Source: UBA1172 sp049889655
Lineage (GTDB): Bacteria; Pseudomonadota; Alphaproteobacteria; Puniceispirillales; UBA1172
Reading direction: 5' to 3'
Length of the DNA: 20,436 bases
Assembly: GCA_049889655.1 (NCBI GenBank)
Contig: JBMHCY010000049.1
Coordinates: 1-20,436, forward strand
Shown: positions 1 to 5,077 of the stretch, piece by piece
Position numbering within the stretch: position 1 is the first letter of the stretch
Layout of the letters: each line of letters opens with the position of its first letter
Translations under genes and position numbers: made by a program
The notes under the pieces: generated by a model
Told to the model about the DNA's origin: nothing
Seen by the model: only the letters and a program-made list of their open reading frames with translations
Databases searched by the model: none

Positions 1-212
1 GAGAGAAAGGTTTCCACATCAATATCCACAATCTTGCAGAACGGAATTATTAATGCCACAGGCAGGACGCTGCGGAACTCATAATTTCGGTATGTTGTCA
101 TCGGGATCTGCAGCACATCAGCCATGTCTTTGAGTTTCCACCCCCTTTGTTCGCGCAGCAGGCGCGTCCGTTTTGTCATCATGAAATCGTATTCGGTTGG
201 AGTGAGGCGCAT
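1..212 (-). CDS. Partial XRE-family helix-turn-helix regulator (C-terminus off the left edge)
   Basis: The minus strand encodes about 70 residues from an ATG at 212, with no stop before the window edge. The start is fixed by a strong ribosome binding site (AGGAGG, six bases upstream). Residues 12-50 have the spacing of an XRE / lambda-repressor-like HTH: a basic first helix (KRTRLLREQRGW), then KDMADVLQIP and the recognition-helix segment MTTYRNYE, which is typical of XRE proteins. It is likely a DNA-binding repressor of a mobile element or a toxin-antitoxin-like module; effector and partner are not visible. Its promoter carries a palindrome in the -35/-10 spacer, so autorepression is likely. 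The family call is reasonably firm; the specific role is unknown because the gene is incomplete. Confidence 0.7.
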   Translation of the reverse strand, partial: MRLTPTEYDFMMTKRTRLLREQRGWKLKDMADVLQIPMTTYRNYEFRSVLPVALIIPFCKIVDIDVETFL

Positions 213-289
213 TTAGACCTCCTCTGCATACCAGCTGATTGGCCTACAGATGCTAAGTCAGGCCTACTTTGATCATGGCTAGAACAAGT

Positions 290-318
290 ATTACAAATCA
301 CTTTTTTGTGATTGGTAA
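290..318 (-). promoter_or_regulatory. Promoter of the XRE gene with lambda-like palindromic operator
   Basis: On the minus strand a -35 TTACCA (318-313) and a -10 TGTAAT (295-290) are separated by exactly 17 bases. The spacer is filled by the palindrome AATCAC-TTTTTT-GTGATT (296-313). The half-site TCAC/GTGA and its inside-out order resemble lambda operators (TATCAC-N5-GTGATA), which suits an XRE-family repressor. The site lies 84 bp upstream of the XRE start codon. Promoter assignment is by inspection only; the palindrome itself is directly visible. Confidence 0.5.
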
Positions 319-413
319 TTGTTATGTCACTATTTCGATTTTTTGATGGTGTTTTTGCACTTGGAAATTTGGCAAAAAATAATTTTCAATACAAATAATT
401 GAGATAATACAAA

Positions 414-451
414 CTTGGAAGGCTCTTGTGCTACCACTACACCACGGCCGC
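414..451 (-). tRNA. Truncated tRNA-Gly(UCC): 5' half only
   Basis: Read on the minus strand from 451, the sequence is a clear tRNA 5' half: acceptor strand GCGGCCG, TG, a D-arm with GTAGTGGTAGCAC, anticodon 5' strand AGAGC and loop CTTCCAA with anticodon TCC (glycine). After the G at 414 the sequence turns AT-rich. It has no matching 3' anticodon strand, T-arm or acceptor 3' strand in the remaining 413 bases. A -10-like TATAAC (466-461) lies upstream, so the original promoter may remain. The break inside the anticodon arm is where many tyrosine recombinases cross over, so this is probably an attachment-site remnant or element junction. It is not a functional tRNA as it stands. Confidence 0.75.
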
Positions 452-500
452 GCAAAAGGGGTTATAGCAGGTTCATCGAACCGGGGAAAGAGGGTGCTGA

Positions 501-725
501 TTATCCTGTTTCCTTCACCTTGCGCAGGTCGGCATTGAGGCGTGATTGCCATCCCTTGCCGGTGGCGCGGTAATCCTCAACAATATCTTTATCGAGACGG
601 ATCGTAATGCGTTCCTTGCGCTCTTCCGGCGGCAAGGGCGGGCGTCCGAATGAGGCTTCCTTGAACCATTGCTCATCGAGTTCCATGACCTCGCCATTGT
701 CATCGATGTAGGATTTTTTCGTCAT
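501..725 (-). CDS. brnA: BrnA family antitoxin of type II toxin-antitoxin system
   Basis: This 74-residue protein starts at the ATG at 725, chosen because AGGAG lies seven bases upstream and because the protein then begins MTKKSYIDD. The C-terminal half contains ERITIRLDKDIVEDYRATG followed by GWQSRLNADLRK, the ribbon-helix-helix signature of the BrnA_antitoxin family. BrnA neutralises BrnT and, as a complex with it, represses the operon (known for the family). The gene overlaps the 3' end of brnT by 26 bases, giving the usual toxin-first order and probable translational coupling. Confidence 0.85.
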   Translation of the reverse strand: MTKKSYIDDNGEVMELDEQWFKEASFGRPPLPPEERKERITIRLDKDIVEDYRATGKGWQSRLNADLRKVKETG

Positions 726-993
726 AGAATTTCTCCTCTCGCTGGTTGGCTTTGCGCAGGCTGATGATGCGAATATTCTCGCGACGTTTGCACCAGACAA
801 CAATATGCAGACGGTCATCAATAGGTGCTATCGTAACATATCGGTTTTCCTGGTAATCCTGGCGTTTATCTTCTCGGGTCAATGCCAGATCCCAGTTAAG
901 CCTTACCACATCAGCAAAATTAACCCCGCGATCTATCAGGGTTTGCTTTTGTTTATTCTTGTCCCATTCATAGATCACACACTTAATGTACAT
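700..993 (-). CDS. brnT: BrnT family toxin (RNase-type) of type II toxin-antitoxin system
   Basis: The protein is up to 97 residues. It has the BrnT_toxin pattern: YEWDKNKQKQTLIDRGVNF near the N-terminus, a central DYQENRYVTIAPIDDRLHIVVW strand pair, and RRENIRIISLRKANQREEKFYDE at the end. BrnT proteins are RelE-like ribonucleases that halt growth under stress, and BrnA binds them (family knowledge). The start is uncertain: ATG at 993 lies inside the operator palindrome, and GTG at 978 would give the more usual short N-terminus before YEWD. Neither has a good ribosome binding site. With a possible -10 at 990-985, a leaderless GTG start is conceivable. The pair sits between hemH and the broken tRNA-Gly, a typical place for acquired DNA. 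Confidence 0.85.
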   Translation of the reverse strand: MYIKCVIYEWDKNKQKQTLIDRGVNFADVVRLNWDLALTREDKRQDYQENRYVTIAPIDDRLHIVVWCKRRENIRIISLRKANQREEKFYDEKILHR

Positions 994-1013
994 ACATTAA
1001 GTGTGGTGTACAA
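978..1013 (-). promoter_or_regulatory. brnTA promoter and operator: perfect 13-bp inverted repeat
   Basis: Positions 978-990 and 993-1005 are exact reverse complements (CACACTTAATGTA / TACATTAAGTGTG) separated by two bases. On the minus strand a -35-like TTGTAC (1013-1008) and -10-like TACATT (990-985) are 17 bases apart, so the palindrome covers the spacer, the -10 and the predicted transcript start. This suits autorepression by the BrnT-BrnA complex through the RHH fold of BrnA. The palindrome is certain; the promoter elements are by inspection. Confidence 0.6.
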
Positions 1014-1033
1014 GGTCAGAAAGTAAGAGGGCC

Positions 1034-2080
1034 CTAGAGCCAGCCGCCGATATTCTCGCTGATCAGGGTTTCGATCAACCCCATGCCGCCGGGTTCGGCG
1101 TTAAGGCACGGGATATAGGTGAAGTTCTCGCCGCCGTTCTCAATGAATTCCTCACGGCCTTCCATATTCAGCTCTTCCAGCGTCTCAAGACAATCGGCGG
1201 CAAAGCCCGGGGCCATGATTGCGAGGTTTTTGACCCCTTCATGGGCCAGCTTTTCGATGGTCTCGTCGGTATAGGGCTGCAGCCAGGGTTCGCGGCCGAA
1301 ACGTGACTGGAAGGAAACATGATAGCGGGCTTCATCCCAGCCGAGATGTTCACGCAGCAATCGTGCCGTCTTCATGCACTGGCAGTGGTAGGGGTCGCCC
1401 TGAACGAAATACCGCTGCGGGATGCCGTGAAAGGAAACAAGCAGGTGCTGTTCCGGGTCTTTCATCTTGCCCTTGAGCGAGGCCTTGACGCTTTTCGCCA
1501 GCGCGGTGATGTATTGCGGGTGATCATGCCAGGGCGCGACTGTCCGCAGGGCCGGCTGCCAGCGCTGGTCGAGCATCCATTTGAAGACTTCGTCATTGAC
1601 CGTGGCCGTTGTTGCAGCGGCATATTGCGGATAGAGCGGGACGATCAGCAGCCGGTTGCAGCCGGCATCCTTCATCTCCTTAAGCCGTGAGGCGATCGAG
1701 GGCTGGCCATAGCGCATTGCATAGGAGACGTGCAGCCGGTTTTCGGCAACTGCTTTTTCCATCTTCCCGGCAATATATTCGGCCTGCAGGCGGGTGTATT
1801 TCCGCAAGGGCGAGCCGTCCGGATCATCCTTCAGCCAGATCCGGTCATAGGCGGCACCTGATTTTTTCGGCCGGGTGTTGAGGATGATCCCGTTGAGGAT
1901 CACCCACCAGAGCAGGCGCGGGGCTTCGACAACGCGCTTGTCGGAAAGAAATTCATCGAGATACCGCCGCATCGATTTGTAATCGGTGCCATCGGGCGTG
2001 CCGAGATTAACAAGCAGAATCCCGGTTTTGGGATGGCGCGGCAGGTCGGGGTGATCGGATGGATAATGTTTGACGCTCAT
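1034..2080 (-). CDS. hemH: Ferrochelatase
   Basis: The 348-residue protein inserts Fe2+ into protoporphyrin IX, the last step of protohaem synthesis. It begins MSVKHYPSDHPDLP and shows the family hallmarks TGILLVNLGTPD (19-30), SYAMRYGQPSI (119-129), the catalytic histidine in VSFHGIPQRY (H218) and the second catalytic region PGFAADCLETLEEL with Glu299. Length matches bacterial ferrochelatases (about 320-370). The ATG at 2080 is chosen because homology starts just after it. A two-codon ATG-GCA-TGA unit overlaps this start, and no strong ribosome binding site is visible. It follows the DUF3553 gene by 50 bp on the same strand and may be cotranscribed from ctrA, although no promoter or terminator resolves this. 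Confidence 0.95.
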   Translation of the reverse strand: MSVKHYPSDHPDLPRHPKTGILLVNLGTPDGTDYKSMRRYLDEFLSDKRVVEAPRLLWWVILNGIILNTRPKKSGAAYDRIWLKDDPDGSPLRKYTRLQAEYIAGKMEKAVAENRLHVSYAMRYGQPSIASRLKEMKDAGCNRLLIVPLYPQYAAATTATVNDEVFKWMLDQRWQPALRTVAPWHDHPQYITALAKSVKASLKGKMKDPEQHLLVSFHGIPQRYFVQGDPYHCQCMKTARLLREHLGWDEARYHVSFQSRFGREPWLQPYTDETIEKLAHEGVKNLAIMAPGFAADCLETLEELNMEGREEFIENGGENFTYIPCLNAEPGGMGLIETLISENIGGWL

Positions 2081-2130
2081 GCCATCATAACTAAGGCGCA
2101 GACGCTGTGCTGACAAGATGCCGGAACGGT

Positions 2131-2346
2131 TTATTCTGTCGCAGGCAGACCTTCCGCGGGCAGGGGCATCAGCCGCACCATCGCGGTATTGATCAATTGC
2201 TTTCCGGCATGGTCGAAATTCACGGTGACACGGTGGCCGATCACCGATTGCACCTGGCCGACCCCCCAATCCACCTGATCGGGAAGATAGACAAAATCAC
2301 CAAGGCTGTAATCGCCGCCGGGGGCAAGAGGGGTTTCCGTTGTCAT
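2131..2346 (-). CDS. DUF3553 family small protein
   Basis: This 71-residue protein has the start MTTETPLAPGG and the family core VDWGVGQVQSVIGHRVTVNFDHAGK, a compact SH3-like/KOW-like beta barrel found in small alphaproteobacterial proteins and at the C-terminus of some UvrD-type helicases (family knowledge). No catalytic residues or signal peptide are seen. The start at 2346 follows a weak GGTGGC. An in-frame ATG at 2367 (MLVYGGG) is a less likely alternative because it has no ribosome binding site. It lies between ctrA (77 bp) and hemH (50 bp) on the same strand. Function is unknown; a nucleic-acid-binding accessory role is a guess from the fold. Confidence 0.8.
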   Translation of the reverse strand: MTTETPLAPGGDYSLGDFVYLPDQVDWGVGQVQSVIGHRVTVNFDHAGKQLINTAMVRLMPLPAEGLPATE

Positions 2347-2423
2347 GCCGCCACCATAGACCAGCATGACACCGGAAAACACCCTTTTTGCACGGCCTGA
2401 TTGCGGTTTTCGCGCAGGCCCGG

Positions 2424-3107
2424 TCAGGCCGAGGCCACATCCCGCAGCACATACCCCTGACCCCAGACCGTGTGGATATAGTTCTTACCCCCGGTATAGG
2501 CCCCGAGTTTGCGCCGCAACTTGCAGATGAACACATCAATGATCTTGGCTTCCGGTTCATCAATGCCGCCATAGAGATGGTTGATGAAATGGGCCTTGGT
2601 CAGGGTGCTGCCCTTGCGGATGCTGAGCAGTTCCATAATGTGATATTCCTTTGATGTCAGGTTCAGCCGGTCCTTGCCGATCATCACCTCATGTCGCGAC
2701 AGGTCGACAACAATGGGACCGGTGATGATCCTGGAATCGGCATGGCCGTTGGCGCGGCGGACAATCGCCGTCAGGTTGGCCACCAGTTCCTGACGGTCGA
2801 AAGGCTTGGTCAGATAGCCGTCAGCCCCGGATCGCAGAGCCACGACCTTGTCGGTGACCGATGCCCGGCCAGAGACCACCAGTACCGGAACCGGCAAATT
2901 CAGGCGGCGGATTGTCTTGGCCAGCTGGAAGCCATCCCCATCGGGCAGGTTGATATCGAGGATGATGGCGTCGAAATCACCTTCACGGGCTGCGGTCAGC
3001 CCTTCCTCGGCTGTATTGCTGATTTCACAGAAATGGCCTTCGTCCTTGATGGCCATGGCAATGCTGCGGGCGACAAGCTGATCGTCTTCAATAACCAGAA
3101 TATTCAC
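2424..3107 (-). CDS. ctrA: Cell-cycle master response regulator CtrA
   Basis: The 227-residue OmpR-family regulator has a receiver domain (1-118) with acidic pocket E7-D8-D9, phospho-acceptor D51 (ILDINLPD), T/S switch region VVSGRAS and K in LTKPFD, followed by a winged-helix domain (about 125-222). The DNA-binding half (LTSKEYHIMELLSIRKG, FINHLYGGIDEPEAKIIDVFICKLRRKLG, WGQGYVLRD) is nearly that of Caulobacter CtrA; the receiver is more divergent. CtrA binds TTAA-N7-TTAA and controls replication, division and motility genes (established). The GTG start at 3107 is chosen because AAGGAG lies seven bases upstream and the protein then begins like other CtrA proteins; the frame stays open upstream without a better signal. 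The C-terminus is VASA rather than the AA known as the ClpXP degron in Caulobacter. It diverges from dksA, with palindromic sites between. Confidence 0.95.
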   Translation of the reverse strand: MNILVIEDDQLVARSIAMAIKDEGHFCEISNTAEEGLTAAREGDFDAIILDINLPDGDGFQLAKTIRRLNLPVPVLVVSGRASVTDKVVALRSGADGYLTKPFDRQELVANLTAIVRRANGHADSRIITGPIVVDLSRHEVMIGKDRLNLTSKEYHIMELLSIRKGSTLTKAHFINHLYGGIDEPEAKIIDVFICKLRRKLGAYTGGKNYIHTVWGQGYVLRDVASA

Positions 3108-3188
3108 GGAACCACTCCTTCTGTCATCGGGCTGATCCTTCGGTTTTGTCGGATCAACCTTCATGACCGCTGTTGAAACGTTGAGATG

Positions 3189-3237
3189 ATTATTTCTTGA
3201 AAAGATATTCGTTATCAAATCACTAATTCGTGATTAA
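3189..3237 (-). promoter_or_regulatory. Candidate ctrA promoter with CtrA-like box
   Basis: On the minus strand -35 TTGATA (3218-3213) and -10 AATAAT (3194-3189) are 18 bases apart. Immediately upstream lies TTAA-N7-TTAG (3237-3223; CTAA-N7-TTAA on the plus strand), one mismatch from the CtrA consensus. The arrangement fits positive autoregulation of ctrA, as known in Caulobacter. It would leave a leader of about 75 nt. The box is overlapped by palindrome B (3218-3235). Assigned by inspection; other start sites are possible. Confidence 0.4.
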
Positions 3238-3266
3238 AGCGTCTTTTCGATCACTTTTTTGTGATT
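3218..3266. promoter_or_regulatory. Tandem palindromes AATCAC-N6-GTGATT upstream of ctrA and dksA
   Basis: Site B is AATCAC-TAATTC-GTGATT (3218-3235, perfect arms). Site C is GATCAC-TTTTTT-GTGATT (3249-3266, one arm mismatch). Their centres are 31 bp apart, about three helical turns, so a bound protein pair would sit on one face. The segment 3250-3268 is identical over 19 bases to 297-315 in front of the XRE gene. A shared XRE-type or other dimeric regulator is inferred; the binder is not known. Confidence 0.6.
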
Positions 3267-3287
3267 GGCCAATAGGGCTAAAAACTC

Positions 3288-3316
3288 TTGCCAGCAGTCT
3301 GACAGAACACTATAAG
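3288..3316 (+). promoter_or_regulatory. Candidate dksA promoter
   Basis: TTGCCA (3288-3293) and TATAAG (3311-3316) are spaced by 17 bases, a good housekeeping-sigma match, leaving a leader of about 80 nt before the dksA start. It lies about 22 bp downstream of palindrome C, so a protein at C could affect both ctrA and dksA. Confidence 0.45.
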
Positions 3317-3403
3317 CATGGCTGTATTCAGGGGATGATCACGGCAGCCGCATCCGGCGGCTGAAACTCAACAACAACGAATGATCAACCAGGGTGGTAT
3401 GGC

Positions 3404-3880
3404 ATGACCAAGAAAAAAACAGAAAAGTTTTCACCTCAAACCAAGTCCATCGTCAATCTGAACAGCCCGATTGTGCTTCCAGAAGGCTATACGCCTTCCG
3501 AGAAGGAAGAGTTTATGAATCCCATGCAGATCGAATATTTCCGCCAGAAACTGCTCAAGTGGCGGTCCGAGCTGCTGTCGGAAGCCAATGGCACGCTGTC
3601 AGAACTGTCCGAGGAAAATTTCCAGAAACCGGATATTACTGACCGCGCCCAGATGGAAAGCGATGCGTCGCTCCAGCTGCGGACTCGTGACCGGGAGCGC
3701 AAACTGCTCTCGAAGATCGAAGCAGCACTGCGCCGGATCGAAGACGGCTCTTATGGCTATTGTGAGGAAACCGATGAGCCGATCAGCCTCAAGCGGCTTG
3801 AGGCCCGGCCGATCGCCTCGCTGTCTCTGGATGCCCAGGAACGCCACGAACGCATGGAGCGGATTCACCGCGACGACTGA
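3404..3880 (+). CDS. dksA: RNA polymerase-binding transcription factor DksA (zinc-less type)
   Basis: The 158-residue protein acts in the secondary channel of RNA polymerase with ppGpp to adjust rRNA, tRNA and biosynthetic promoters. The coiled-coil segment is about 41-110, and its tip carries the functional DxxDxA motif (D77-I-T-D80-R-A82). The globular end GSYGYCEETDEPISLKRLEARP and following LSLDAQ keep only one of the four zinc cysteines: C120 remains, and the other three are T123, S141 and A144. This single-cysteine pattern is usual in alphaproteobacterial DksA and in Pseudomonas DksA2, so the protein should fold without zinc. The start has AGGGTGG upstream; an ATG-GCA-TGA minimal ORF overlaps it. 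A terminator follows. The protein has an N-terminal extension of about 40 residues before the coiled coil. Confidence 0.93.
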   Translation: MTKKKTEKFSPQTKSIVNLNSPIVLPEGYTPSEKEEFMNPMQIEYFRQKLLKWRSELLSEANGTLSELSEENFQKPDITDRAQMESDASLQLRTRDRERKLLSKIEAALRRIEDGSYGYCEETDEPISLKRLEARPIASLSLDAQERHERMERIHRDD

Positions 3881-3900
3881 TCATTGTGCCGTGCTTCGCG

Positions 3901-3929
3901 AAAAACCCTGCCATTCGGCGGGGTTTTTT
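3901..3929 (+). terminator. Rho-independent terminator of dksA
   Basis: CCCTGCC and GGCGGGG (one T-G pair) form a seven-base-pair stem around an ATTC loop, preceded by an A-run and followed by six Ts. It begins 21 bases after the dksA stop and separates dksA from the kinase gene. Confidence 0.85.
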
Positions 3930-3936
3930 ATGGGCG

Positions 3937-3951
3937 TTAATCATTCTTTAA
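3937..3951 (+). promoter_or_regulatory. Perfect CtrA box upstream of the CckA-like kinase gene
   Basis: TTAA-TCATTCT-TTAA matches the CtrA consensus TTAA-N7-TTAA exactly. It is the only perfect match I found in the window and it lies in the short intergenic region right after the dksA terminator, 84-110 bp before the kinase start candidates. No convincing -10 was assigned. Confidence 0.55.
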
Positions 3952-4046
3952 TATCTGTGTGCTAGGGTTCATCTACGGGATCAGCTTGTCAGTGTTTTGC
4001 TCTCCAATGTCGTTTGGGGCTGATTGAACATTCGATGGGCGCGGCA

Positions 4047-4810
4047 ATGCCAAAAAAAACACTTCTGGGCAAAAACAGAAGTCCGATATCAATGAACGGC
4101 TGACCAAGGCAACAGAAATTGCCACCTCGCGGCTCGACATCAATCAGCAGGAAATCTTTGTTCGCGGCATTGTCCATGACATCAACAACAACCTGATGGC
4201 CATTCTGGCGTCCTGCGATCATCTCGAGGCCAGCCAGTCGCTGATGACCGATCTGCCGCAACACCTGAAACTGATCCAGAAACACGTTCATTATTCGTCC
4301 TCGCTGCTGCGTGACCTGATCAGCAGCCAGAATATGGACAGGCCGATGATCATGACCATGGGTGAGTTGCATCACTTCCTCGAAAGCATCCTGCCCAGCC
4401 TGTCGCTGATCATGGGGAATGATGCGATGGTTGAACTCGGCCCGGTGGTGACTTCGCCGGTTCAGGTCAACCGCAATCCGCTGTTGCGTGTTCTGTTGCA
4501 GCTTGTCCGTAATGTTGCCGAGGCGGAAATCTCGCATCCCCTGGCCTTTGTCAGTGTCCGTGAGGTGGATGACTGGTGCGAAATCTCGGTTTCCGATAAC
4601 GGCCCGGGGCTGGTGGGGATCAACCCTGAGGATATTTTTGAGCCCGGCGTCACCACCCGTGGCCCGCAAGGCGCGCGCGGCTACGGTCTTTCCGCTGTCG
4701 CCCGTGCCGTTCTTGACTGGGGCGGCGAATACGGTGTTGAGAACATCGACAGGGGCAGGGGCTGCCGTGTCTGGATCAGGTTGCCGCTCGCCCGGGCGAT
4801 CACCAGTTAA
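4047..4810 (+). CDS. Short sensorless CckA-like histidine kinase, frame broken near the start
   Basis: About 254 residues if the frame is joined. The HisKA/DHp part contains IFVRGIVHDINNNLMAIL, close to the GIAHDFNNLLTAI of CckA-type kinases; the phospho-accepting histidine would be about residue 44. The HATPase part has N-box LVRNVAEAE (N156), G1 DNGPGL (184-189), F-box IFEPGVTT and G2 RGYGLSA. There is no membrane segment, PAS domain or receiver, so it should be soluble. The frame holding the histidine has no ATG, GTG or TTG upstream of 4196, and a start at 4196 would remove the histidine. ATGs at 4035 and 4047 lie in another frame that ends at 4103; a -1 slip (or one extra A) in the A8 run at 4052-4059 joins them. 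It could be programmed slippage, a pseudogene or a sequencing error. A CtrA box lies upstream. Confidence 0.7.
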
Positions 4811-5077
4811 ACAGCATCGGGGCCATTGACAGCCTTTCCTCTCCCGGTTTTCCACCGATTAATCAAAAATGAGAACAAATCATGAAAATGTTCTTGCAAA
4901 TGAGAACAAAGCATGAAAATATCAGAATCCCAGGCTCGCCAGCACCGGCCAGTCCGGGCAAAACCAGCATTCCCCGCAGTGGGTCGTGATCCGGAATAGG
5001 GCGGCCGGCGGCAAACGCAAAAACGCGGAAACGGGGAATTGTCAGCAACGGCAGACTGTGTCAGAAAGGAATTCGTC
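4811..5077. other. recA upstream region
   Basis: These 267 bases between the kinase stop and recA contain no convincing gene. They hold a pair of long direct repeats (4867-4889 and 4898-4920), the probable recA promoter, one GANTC (CcrM-type) site at 4925-4929, and a leader of about 150 nt with no clear structure noted. Confidence 0.5.
4867..4920 (+). repeat. Two 23-nt direct repeats with LexA-like boxes in the recA promoter
   Basis: Positions 4867-4889 and 4898-4920 are identical except for one base and have a 31-bp period. Each contains GAAC-N7-GAAA (4873-4887 and 4904-4918), one mismatch from the alphaproteobacterial LexA box GAAC-N7-GAAC. A -35 TTGCAA (4894-4899) and -10 AAATAT (4917-4922) with 17-base spacing enclose the second repeat, so LexA bound there would block RNA polymerase. 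SOS control of recA is the expected reading. Confidence 0.6.

Larger units (their letters stand above)
213..500. other. AT-rich junction region without complete genes
   Basis: Between the XRE start and the brnA stop there is no convincing protein gene. The stretch holds the XRE promoter/operator (290-318), an AT-rich segment (about 320-413), the tRNA-Gly 5' half (414-451) and a small hairpin GGTTC-ATC-GAACC (470-482) upstream of the tRNA. Its base composition is distinctly more AT-rich than the core genes to the right, consistent with foreign DNA ending at or near the tRNA fragment. Confidence 0.6.

Noticed and set aside
1..413. Group I intron or permuted tRNA as explanation for the split tRNA-Gly
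   Set aside because: The 5' exon does not end in T, no 3' half is found in the available sequence, and an XRE gene is present; an element junction fits better.
2081..2269. Upstream extension of hemH by 63 codons
   Set aside because: The open frame overlaps the DUF3553 gene on the same strand and encodes nothing like ferrochelatase; homology begins after the ATG at 2080.
2373..2423. Possible ctrA terminator hairpin (GGCCTG...CAGGCC on the minus strand)
   Set aside because: The loop is large and no T-run follows; read-through to the DUF3553 gene seems as likely.
3108..3218. Upstream extension of ctrA by 37 codons
   Set aside because: The GTG at 3107 has a strong AAGGAG and gives the canonical CtrA N-terminus; the extension resembles no known domain.
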